A stretch of DNA of 64,000 nt from Liolophura sinensis (lineage: Eukaryota > Mollusca > Polyplacophora > Chitonida > Chitonidae). The DNA is taken from the NCBI RefSeq assembly GCF_032854445.1, contig NC_088303.1, positions 4,039,501 through 4,103,500 on the forward strand, written 5' to 3'. Below are positions 12,301-24,300 of this stretch, in pieces (the first letter of the stretch is position 1; each line of letters starts with the position of its first letter). The translations under genes and the position numbers were made by a program. The notes below the pieces were generated by a model. The model worked only from the letters and a program-made list of their open reading frames with translations. It was not told the origin of the DNA and did no database searches.

Positions 12301-15300
12301 ATTAAAGACTGCAGGAAAAATCAATAGTGCCCAAGAAAGCTGTATTTTTCAAAACCACAGGCTGTAAAAGGTTTTGTCGCACGGCATTGCTGGTTGTGAT
12401 GGAGATGTGCTTTGCAGCAGAGAAGGCGCCAGTTTCCGCAGCCGTGGAGAGCCGGGTAGTTTGTGGCAACGTGTTATTAGCCTCGTGGCGCTCCGATAAG
12501 GAAGGCTGATTGGTAATTTCTTGGCTACACCTCGAGATGATTGACACCTCAATTTTCTACCTGCAAAGAGATCACAAAAGTCTGTCGTGCAGAAAGGTTC
12601 AAGTCATTTCCTCTTCTCTGTCCTCTTGAGATGTATACTCCACAGCTGACAAACATGGGTTCTACAAGTACATATAGAACGCATACCCATAGTGTACTCA
12701 GCCACTCTAGCAAGTTGATCCTACTCTCATGGTACTAAAATTAATCAACTGGCATAAGATGTTTGTAAGAACCGTAGGTTATGTAACGAGGTTCTTTTCA
12801 ATTTCTCGGATAAATCCAGTCTTACTCAAAAAATATTAATCTGATGCTTTGACAAAAAGTGAAGGATGTTAATTTGGGTCCGTCTGTTTGTCATGTTTGT
12901 TCACTTGTGCTTTGGTTTCCAGGATTAAAATATTTTTGATAAATTTTTTATGTGCAGATTAATCACTGAAACCTCATATCATATCTGAAAAGCACTTTGA
13001 TTTGCATAAAAATTTTGTATTTATAATGCAGTCATTGGTTTCCATGTATTATCTACCTGTACTTGAATTATTTTCTGATTTTGGTGAAAGTTTATGTGCA
13101 GGTTCATTCTGTGACGTCTACCCTTTACCTGTTGTTGGCTAGCCATGGACTTATCTTTCACAGGGCTGTCAAAGGCAAAGGCAATCCAAGTACAATATGT
13201 TAATGGAGTGAAAAGGTTTTAATACCACTATGAATTCCTTCTTTACATTTGCCAGGATAAATCATACAGATGTTAAATAAAGGTCTGCTTGTTGTGGACA
13301 AGCTCTGTGATTTTGTCATCCATGTTGCTGTACACCTTGTGTGTGATTCCTGTCCTTGTCAACTTTGATTAATACCTCAAAGAAACTAATGGTTCAGGAC
13401 AGTTAAAATAGCTGTCATTACATGTAAGTGTAAGTGCATATAGCGAAGAACTCAGCTGTTTCAAGTCACACCTGCTGTAGCTAAACAGCCTGTTGATTAT
13501 TCTGTGGACAAAATCATCTGTCTGGTCATATGACGTGTCAAAATGATGGGCCCTACCCAGCTGATCTGATGACTCCATGACTTGCCTGCTGGTTTCTGTC
13601 AGAACATTTATGTTGTAGCCAGTTATGCCTCTGTAGGCTATTTCCCTCCATCACATGATCGTGACTGACCTCCTCAGGGGAATAAAGTGAATATAATCAA
13701 AATCCTGTGGCATATTTAAGGCACAGCCACATGTTTATGTGTGTATTGTGACATTCTAAATTCATCATGCTGGAAATAGGAACTCCAGGCCATTGAACTA
13801 GCCCAGTATCCCTTGAACATTTCTTTTACACTTAAAGTTCCTGGCAAAAGTGTCTTAAAGGATACATGAAAAGGTACAATAAAACAAAGAGTGTGGTTTT
13901 AAGGAAAGTAAAGAAAGATATGTAACCTGGCCTGCAGTGATGACATCAATGATGACTGCTGTCAACTCTGTGTTGGGAATTGACCAAATGGGGCACAAAG
14001 CTGTCCCCACAGAGCCATGCAGTGCCAGAAAACATAGACTACACTGTATAACATAGGATTAACAGCTAGCTTACAGCAAATCACCGTTTTCAGATGTAAT
14101 CTTTGAGCACTGAAATGCGCCAAACAAGTGCGCCTTACCACTATATGAATGTTGTAAATATGTATATAAAATTCTCGTACATATACATGTACAGTGTATG
14201 CGTAAATAGACAACAGAGCTATGCATGGTAAACTAAAAAACAATTACTGGCTGTGAATGAAAAATCTATATATGTATCGTGATGACGTTTTCCATAAGGG
14301 AAGTGGCCCTAAAGTCAGCATTTCAACAAGGACATTGAGAATATAAGCAGAGTGAGTGAACAGAGACCAGCGTAATTTAGAAATAGTACAAGAATGTTAT
14401 TCAGCATACAAACATAGCAGTTTAATCCAAGATTCTACAAGTGTTTAATAGTGGAATTTGACAGTGAAACCTCAGAGCATTCCTGTCTAGACCTGCCTGA
14501 TGCTGAAGTGGACATTGAAACCTCAGAGCATTCTTGTTTAGACCTGCCTGATGCTGAAGTTGACAGTGAAACCTGAGAGCATTCCTGTCTAGACCTGCCT
14601 GACGCTGAAGTTGACAGTGAAACCTGAGAGCATTCCTGTCTAGACCTGCCTGACACTGAAGTTGACAGTGAAACCTGAGAGCATTCCTGTCTAGACCTGC
14701 CTGATGCTGAAGTTGACAGTGAAATCTCAGAGCATTCCTGTCTAGACCTGCCTGACGCTGAAGTTGACATTGAAACCTCAGAGCATTCTTGTCTAGACCT
14801 GCCTGATGCTGAAGTTGACAGTGAAACCTGAGAGCATTCCTGTCTAGACCTGCCTGATGCTGAAGTTGACAGTGAAACCTGAGAGCATTCCTGTCTAGAC
14901 CTGCCTGATGCTGAAGTTGACAGTGAAACCTGAGAGCATTCCTGTCTAGACCTGCCTGATGCTGAAGTTGACAGTGAAACCCCAGAGATTTCCTGTCGAG
15001 ACTTGCCTGACACTGAAGTTGACAGTGACCTGAATAAACTTAGTGGCCCGCTTTTTTTCGACAGCTATCATCTTTGAAGTCATTACTGTAGGCTACTTAA
15101 TTTCCAGATTGATTGCTGGGGCCTTCAGAAAATTGTACGTTACAGCTATTTTTGCCCATCAAAATGAACGTTGAGAATTTTTTTTTTATTGTTATGCTTT
15201 GTTATGTATTCTAAACTGGATATTATTAAAGAAATAAACCTGAAACCGTTTCAACTCATCTATGCTTTAAAAGATGTATCACAGGTACATGTATAACCTA

Positions 15301-18300
15301 AGTTGGTCATAAGCATAAAGCAGCTGGATGTTTTAAATAGATAACCGATTGATTGATCGATGCTTCGCATGACAGGTGGTTCGGCTGCAGCTTGAGGTCA
15401 GGTATTATGGAGGTCAGCGGTTAACTCCAAGCACTCTGTGTTCCTCCACCCACAAGGAATAAAAAATCTGTGAGCATGGCGTGAAACACCAATTAATGAA
15501 TCAGTCACAATAATATGGCATCTGTTTGTTTGTTTGTGTGCAGGTGGACCAAGGGGGAATAACTCTTCCAGACCGTGACTATTACCTCAACAAGTCCATT
15601 TCTGATGACAAGGTGAGGGTCAAGCTTAAGACCTCGGTGAAGGAATGATTTTAGATTGGAGTCACATTGGCAGGGTTTTAGTTATATCGTGGCAAAGTTT
15701 TGGTGGAAGACACACCCGATGTGTAACAGAAGGCTGATTTTTGCTCTAGAAGATAATTTATAGTTAAAGCTGTTATCCAACAGTGTTGCCAGGGTCCACG
15801 CCACTAGCCTTGTACCAGTTTTGGTAGCCTGATGTCTAAAGTTTGTGATAATTTGAAAAAGGGAAAAAGATGGACAGGAATTAACGGGATTTAAACAACA
15901 TACAGCTAGATACAATGTCCATTTTGGTTTGTGTGAAGACATATGAAAAGAAAATAAGCGTTGCTCCCAGATTGCAGTGCTGGGCTACATGTTTTTCTGT
16001 CAAATGCATCAGTTCTGGGGATCGGCTGTGTATGCTTTGCATAAATTGCTTTTGAACTACAAACTTCCATGCATCACTTACAATAAGCCTAGTACTGAAG
16101 ACTAGCATAGAGCTTAGGCGGCTTTGTTCTACTGCTGATAGCCACCTTGTAAGCTCCACCTTGTAAGGGCAAGCTTGTAAGCTCCACCTTGTAAGGGCAA
16201 GCTTGTAAGCTCCACCTTGTGAGGGCAAGCTTGTAAGGGCAAATTGAAGCGGCAAGCTCTTGGATGTAAGTGGTCTCATTTGAGATCAATACTCAGCAAG
16301 TTGTGTTGTTGTTCTATCACAGGTACTGTCGGCTTACCTGGAGTACATGACGGAAGTTGGTGTATTGTTAGGAGGGGAGAGAAATGCCACAGAAGATCAG
16401 ATGAGAGACGTCATTGAGTTTGAGATTAGACTGGCTGAGGTAAGCGTGCAATTATATTAAAGAAGTGTTTGCACTTAACATATCGTGTTAGAAATCGTGT
16501 TGGTTCTGAGCTTTAAAGCTCTTCTCTTACAAATTAAGAAAATAATGTGCAAGTACATGTTTCAGTCGCTAGGACACATGAGGTGTGGGTTCACATGTGG
16601 CCTTTGTAAGGAATTTGTAGATTCCGCTACTTTTTCTTGAGTATTTCATGAAAGAATAAGGGAATTTGTGGGTACAATAGGGACTTTGTAGTTAGAACTC
16701 TTTCGTTGACAAAGGTAAAAACAGTCCTGCTGTGTCATGTGACTTGTGAAAAATGTTAGGCAACCTTGGTTGATATTAATTTACTAATCACCTGTCTTAC
16801 TCTTTTTGGGAGGCACAAATGACACTGTAGAAACTTTTCAAGTTCAGAAATGTTCGGATTCTCAGCTTTCTCCATCATTCGTCTATTCTAAATGACTTTT
16901 TACCACACTTTTTTCAGACGCTCATGTTATAGTGAATGTGATCAAATATAGTTGCCTTTTTTGACATTTTATAACATTTTTGACAAGTCACATGATACAG
17001 TTGGGCTTTTTCTACCTTTATCGATAGTTTCAGTTTGACCTTGGAACTCCCCTATTGTGTTTAACTAAATTGTGTTTCAAGCACAAAACAGCAGTATGCT
17101 ATACAGATTTAGATTTTGTTTAGATCACAATTCCGTCTGAAGATAGAAGAGATGTGGAGAAACTGTATCACTTGCTGACCTTGAGAGAGCTCCAAAGCTT
17201 GGCTAGTTTCGTGAGTATCTCCAGTCAAAGTCATTGTTAAAATCAATGTTCATAGAATTGACACAGTGATGATGGCACCTACTTTTGGTTTGCATTTCTT
17301 AAGATTTTGCATGGCGTTCCTTTTTTTATTTTGTTTTTTTTTTAATGTCAGATTTGATAGTTTTCCAAGGTTAAAGATAGTCGCACTTACTTCTAAGAAA
17401 TTACTTTTTTCATGACAGCTTTGAACAGCTAGGCTTGCCACACTGCAGAATAACCCTGGCCAACAATGTCTAGAGAGCTCTGTTTACGTAGGATAAATCT
17501 ATGAATTGTTCCTCTTTGCTTATTATTTGTTTTTATTTGCTAATCTACAGATGGATTGGAAACATTTTTTCAATACCCTGTTTGATACAGTCAACACAAC
17601 CTTGACGTCTGATCAGGAGATAATTGTTGTGGCACCAAAATACCTGAAAAATCTGACCAGCATTCTGCAGGATATGACCAGTACTCCACAGAAAAAGAAG
17701 TGAGATATTGTGTAAACTTACTGATGTTTATAAATAACGTGTAACATTGATAGTTTGGTTTTCTCATGTACAAACCCATGTATAAATTCAGGAAAATTTT
17801 TTTTTTGATTGGTGTTTTACGCCGTACTGAAGAATATTTCACTTATACGACAGCGGCCGGCATTATGGTGGGTGGAAACCGGGCACAGCCCGGGGAAAAC
17901 CCACGACCATCTGCAGGTTGCTGGCAGACCTTCCCACGTACGGCTGGAGAGGAAGCCAGCTTGTGGGTCACTACGCTGCGCTAGCGCGCTAACCGACTGA
18001 GCCACAGATGCCCCTTTCAGGAACTTTCATGGAAGGATAATGTTTAAGTACATTTATCTAATTTGAATTTTAATCCTTGTCATTGCATCTTCTCATTTTA
18101 ATCGATATCTTAAAGTATTCTTACATGTATACATATCATCCTACATAAACTTTTACATAAGGTTATGAACTCTCTTTGTCATTGGATGGAATAAAGCATC
18201 TTGGTTCTTTTCGGCATGGGACTTTTGATAGAATACTGTAAAATGTTAATCTTTTGTTATTAAAAACAATGTAAACTTACTGCAAATAATTTGAACATTG

Positions 18301-21300
18301 CTGAGAAAGAATCTTTAATATGGCATTCCAATGAGAAATGAACATTGTATTGTTGGGGGGAAAGCATAGACATGACAGAAAGGTGTCTTGTCCTGTGGTT
18401 TCAGCACACTGAACAACTACCTGGTGTGGCAGGTGGTGAAGACTTTGGCCTCTTATCTCACCTTACCCTTCAGGAACGCCAGGAAGATTCTCACCAAGGC
18501 CATCTCAGGTAGACATCATAATACACTGGAGTAAGGGACCACAAAGTACAGGTTGAATTCCAGACCTGCTGGATCAGCTGTAGCTGTGTTTTAGGTTAGC
18601 TGTAGCTGCAAGCTGGATTAGCTGTAGCTGGATGAGCTATATTTGTAACTGTAAGTTGGATCAGCTGTATTTGTAGCTGTAAGCTGGATCAACTGTATCT
18701 GTAGCTGTAAGCTAGGTCAACAGTACTCCTTATTTGGCACCATCCCTAGAACCTGTCACATTATCAACAACATCCTACCTAGAGCTCAAGTTGAAAAAGA
18801 GCAACGATCTCAGACTTGTAGAATATCCAGAGATATCTTGCAGAGTATTAGTCCTTGGCGGGGCCGAATTCACAGCATGTATGGTGAAGATATACTAATA
18901 TTGTTTACATCTTGTCTTTTCATCTTTGAACTGACAACTCAGGCCTAACTTTTCAAAATTTGTGACTTTGTATTTTGTCTATCTCTCTGCACTTGTCTTT
19001 TTATAGAAGTGAGTTCACATAGATGATGTGATTTTTATTAATTAGGGAGCACCGGAGAAGAAGAGGTGTGGCGATATTGTGTATCTGACACAGATGGAGT
19101 GCTGGGGTTTGCCCTGGGGGCCATGTTTGTTAGGGAGGCCTTTCATGGAGACAGCAAACCCAAGGTAAAGTAATAAGAAGAAATCCCCAAAAGCATTGTG
19201 TTTCATTCCTAGTTTTTTTATTCCTAAGTAAATAATTTTGCCAAGGGGGTGAAGTGGGGCAATGTGGGGGGGGGGGGGGATCCTCTTTGGCCAAGGTGGT
19301 TTGCAGGCCAGCGCAGTGCACTGACCCAAGAGCCTCTCAGCAATACCTTAGCTGTGAGTCACTACTGGCTTCCTCTCCAGCCATACGTAGGAAGGGCTGC
19401 CAGCAACATGCCACCATAATGCTGGCTGCCACCGTGTAAGTGAAATATTCTTGAGTATGGTGTAAAGCATCACTCAAATAAATAAATGAATAAATGTACT
19501 TGTATATTGAAGGATTAGAGGCATGAAAGATTGGAAAGTTTCCTGTATTAACTGTTAGTGACAGATCAACTTACACGTGAACAATGTTGAAAATAACTTC
19601 CACCTAATGGTGTCAAGGTATAGTGTGATCCTGAGCAGACAAGAATGATCAGCTGCTGCATTTTGACATCTTAGAATGAACAGTGTCTATGTGTACTGAG
19701 AGAAATGTACCGGAGAAGCCCTGTGAAGCATGTGGAGATCTGGAGACTTTATCAAACATCCTTATACATGTTTTCTTAAAAAGAATTGTCTTGAGTATGG
19801 AAAATTTTTATTTTATTCAGTTATTTGGTTTATTTTTATAGGCAGAAGAAATGGTGACTGAGATAAAAGTGGCTTTTAAGAAAAATCTACCTGATTTGGC
19901 TTGGATGGATGACGAGACGAGGGCTGCGGCTATTGACAAGGCTAGTATATTTGGGTTATCTCCCCTTGTGTAGACATTCTCTAAATTCAGCTAACATTTG
20001 ACGTGTTTTTGACCTGTAAGGCGATTTCATAGACGCTCTAGTTTCTCAACGTTTCTGCACGTCAAGTGTAACTACAAATGCAGTTTTTCATATGGTGGAA
20101 TTTCTGTGTGGATAACAGAAAATATGTTTTTTGACAGTTTAATTTGAGAGCTTGTTGAAATTTCAAAAGTGCAGTATTGTCAAAAGGTCGAGACAGTGTG
20201 GTGTATCCAGATGTCCATCAGTTCTTAGCTACCTTGTGATTTGAAGAAATGCTAGAAAAAGGCATATTAAACCGGATTGTTTAAGTGAGCTGTCATGTAC
20301 ATTTCTGACTGAACAACTTCAGTGATATGCTGTTATTTTCAGTCAACATATATGTGCTCTGACCAAGTTAAGGTGTAGATGTTGGATGATGAGAATTCAG
20401 AATCAGTGTGTAATGTTGTTGTGTTACAGGCCAACGCTGTTGTGGATATGATAGGCTTCCCTCAGTACATTCTCAACTCTACCAGACTAAACAAATTGTA
20501 TCAGGAGGTAAGAACACACAGTTTCAGCTGACAAATATAATGTTATAAGAAGTTATGACCATTAAGGTTTAAATATATCTAAACATCAATACATGTATGA
20601 AATGTTTGCGTGGCAGAATTCTGAATGAATGGTGTTTTTGTCACCTCAAGCTTTTTGTCTTTCAGCTTGAAATACGACCAGATGAGTACTTCATGAACAA
20701 CCTGAGAAACCTCCGCTTTTCCTTAGAGTCAAATCTCAATCAGCTGAACAAGAAGCCGGATAAAACTATGTGAGTGCAGTTTTCTTCATGTAGATGTTTC
20801 CCAAGGTGTTTTGTATCTACCAGTCAGGCCCAGTGAGAACTAAGGTGCATTCTCCTACCTCACTATGTCTACCTGTCAGTCCCAGTGAGAACTTAAGTGT
20901 AGTCTGCCACCTCACTGTGTCTACCAGTCAGGCCCAGTAAAAACTTAAGTGCATTCTGCCACCTCACTGTGTCTACCAGTCAGGCCCAGTGAGAACTTAA
21001 GTGCATTCTGCCACCTCACTGTGTCTACCAGTCAGGCCCAGTGAGAACTGAAGTGCATTCTGCCACCTCACTGTGTCTACCAGTCAGGCCCAGTGAGAAC
21101 TGAAGTGCATTCTGCCACCTCACTGTGTCTACCAGTCAGGCCCAGTGAGAACTGAAGTGCATTCTGCCACCTCACTGTGTCTACCAGTCAGGCTCAGTGA
21201 GAACTTAAGTGTAGTCTGCCACCTCACTGTGTCTACCAGTCAGGCTCAGTGAGAACTTAAGTGCATTCTGCCACCTCACTGTGTCTACTGGTCAGGCCCA

Positions 21301-24300
21301 ATGAGAACTTAAGTGTAGTCTGCCACCTCACTGTGTCTACCAGTCAGGCCCAATGAGAACTTAAGTGTAGTCTGCCAACTCACTGTGTCTACCAGTCAGG
21401 CCCAATGAGAACTTAAGTGCAGTCTGCCACCTCACTGTGTCTACCAGTCAGGCTCAGTGAGAACTTAAGTGTAGTCTGCCACCTCACTGTGTCTACCAGT
21501 CAGGCTCAGTGAGAACTTAAGTGCATTCTGCCACCTCACTGTGTCTACCAGTCAGGCCCAATGAGAACTTAAGTGCATTCTGCCACCTCACTGTGTCTAC
21601 CAGTCAGGCCCAGTGAGAACTTAAGTGTAATCTGCCACCTCACTGTGTCTACCAGTCAGGCCCAGTGAGAACTTAAGTGCAGTCTGCCACCTCACTGTGT
21701 CTACCAGTCAGGCTCAGTGAGAACTTAAGTGTAGTCTGCCACCTTACTGTGTCTACCAGTCAGGCTCAGTGAGAACTTAAGTGCATTCTGCCACCTCACT
21801 GTGTCTACCAGTCAGGCCCAGTGAGAACTTAAGTGCATTCTGCCACCTCACTGTGTCTACCAGTCAGGCCCAATGAGAACTTAAGTGTAGTCTGCCACCT
21901 CACTGTGTCTACCAGTCAGGCCCAGTGAGAACTTAAGTGCATTCTGCCACCTCACTGTGTCTACCAGTCAGGCCCAGTGAAAACTTAAGTGTAGTCTGCC
22001 ACCTCACTGTGTCTACTGGTCAGGCTCAGTGAGAACTTAAGTGCATTCTGCCACCTCACAACAGAGTTTTGAAGATCATCGTCTTGTATTGTGTATTTTT
22101 AACACATTTTACAAATTTTTGGCTATATTTTGTGAGAGAAAGGGTGGGAGGTGGAGTGGGGTATGGCGCACAATTTTCCTTTATGCTTGAGTGTTATACT
22201 GTGAGCAAATCAGAACTAATGAATGAACTGAATCTGCCAACCTCTCACAGCTTGTGTAGTCCTGTTTTTTTCCCAATATAGTGTGTGTATCTCCTCATGT
22301 GGGAAAGTTCTCATCAAAACGTAAAGGGGTTATGCCAAGCACTTACATTTCCTTCACTCCTGAAACCGACTGCCATCTTATGTGTGAAAATTCTTTATAA
22401 TGGTATTAACCAAGAATCAAATAAATAAAAAAATGATCAACCAAAAGTGTTATTCACTCATGCAAATAGCAAAATTCTGTTCCTACATTTCTGTCTGGTG
22501 GAATCTGTATTCACATGGACACACACATTGTAAATTTCAGATGGAGTATGAGCCCGCCCACCGTCAATGCTTACTACACGCCCTCCAAAAATGAGATCGT
22601 CTTCCCGGCTGGAATTCTGCAGGCGCCATTTTATGACAAAAATAACCCGATGTAAGTCTGGAGAAGAAAGCCTTGTAAACGATGTGATATTAGATGTATG
22701 TCTAGTTCATACATTAGTGTATGTTGATATGATTGTTTCATTTGCTGTTGATTTTGGACTGGTATTGTTTGGGTTTAGTGTGCTTTTTCTGCATGAGGGT
22801 GCAGAAAATTCAGTCAGTCAAATCACTGCCAACGTCTCTTAGTGAAGATAAATCCGTGTTGAAATTTGACAGTTTAGCCTGATACTATGCTGGAACTCAA
22901 AACTATATTGTCGCACTGCCAAAAAATTGATTTATACAACAGTGCAAACATTCAGGGAAAATCTGCCAGACTCTAGCCTATTGATTTGGTTTGTTGCAAA
23001 TTTTGAACTAGTTCTTTGTTCCCATACCACTGGAGATCAAAACAGAGACACTAAAGTACCTGTTCCGTGGCACCCAAGCATTTAACAGTTTGTAATTTTT
23101 AAAGCCAAAAGTGACTGAAGATGATCTTTTTATGTTTTATAGGTCTCTTAACTTTGGTGCTATGGGAGTTGTGATTGGACATGAACTGACACATGGCTTT
23201 GATGATTTAGGTGGGTTTTTCTATCTGACACATGGCTTTGATGATTTTGGTGGGTTTTTCTATCTGACACATGGCTTTGATGATTTTGGTGACTTTATTT
23301 GGTATTTTAAGTTATCTGAAACATGGATTTGATGAATTAGGTGAGTATTGCTATCTGACTGACACAAGGCCTGGATGATTTAGGTGGGTATTTCTCTCTG
23401 GCACATGGCTTTGATGATTTACAGTTGTGGGTGGGTATTTTTATCTGACACATGGCTTTGATGATTTACAATTGTGGGTGGGTATTTCTATCTGACACAA
23501 GGCTTGGATGACTTTGGTTAGTATTTCTTTCTAACTGACACATGGCTTGGATGACTTTAGCAACTTTATTTGGTATTTTAATTTGTATGACACAAGGATG
23601 ACGTAGGTGCACATTCTACTCTACATGTAACTGATGCATTGTTTAATGACTTTGGCGGGTATTTTAATTTGTATGACACAAGGATGACGTAGGTGCATAT
23701 TCTACTCTACATGTAACTGATGCATTGTTTAATGACTTTGGCGGGTATTTTAATTTGTATGACACAAGGATGACGTAGGTGCATATTCTACTCTACATGT
23801 AACTGATGCATTGTTTAATGACTTTGGCGGGTATTTTAATTTGTATGACACAAGGATGACGTAGGTGCACATTCTACTCTACATGTAACTGATGCATTGT
23901 TTAATGACTTTGGCAGGTATTTTAATTTGTATGACACAAGGATGACGTAGGTGCATATTCTACTCTACATGTAACTGATGCATTGTTTAATGACTTTGGC
24001 GGGTATTTTAACGGAGAATCCTCTTGTTCTTAAATTCTCAATGAAGTGGCAGTTAGAACCTTTCCTACTTTTGATGTCAGAATTGTAGAATATTGGACTT
24101 AATACTTGAGTGCATCATTCATCACCTAAAAAATTAAGTGAATTAAACATCTTTGTATTGAAAGTGGGGAATATTACTGCGAGTCTGCCCACATGTCCAA
24201 TTGCACAACATATTGTCCAATTTTCATTCTGATAAAATTGTGCAGATTAATTTTGCAACCTCTAGGATCAGTTTAAAAGAAAAACTTCTAAAAGTCAAAG

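Larger units (their letters stand above)
7867..15543 (+). other. Intron 2 of the M13 peptidase gene
   Basis: The longest intron, 7.7 kb between donor gtgagc and acceptor tgtgtgcag. It holds a TTTA/TCTA microsatellite, a LINE 3' end, a 17-bp and a 51-bp array and a GC-richer candidate regulatory stretch, each listed separately. The rest shows nothing recognisable. Confidence 0.8.

Noticed and set aside
17797-18015. A tRNA gene on the minus strand (GTGGCTCAGTCGGTTAGCG)
   Set aside because: Only an A-box-like head is present; no cloverleaf or B box follows and the body is that of a SINE.
19941-19960. Using a GT donor a few bases into the intron after exon i
   Set aside because: The nearby GT shifts the frame of the next exon and destroys the conserved [11 protein letters not shown] block, so the GC donor is preferred.
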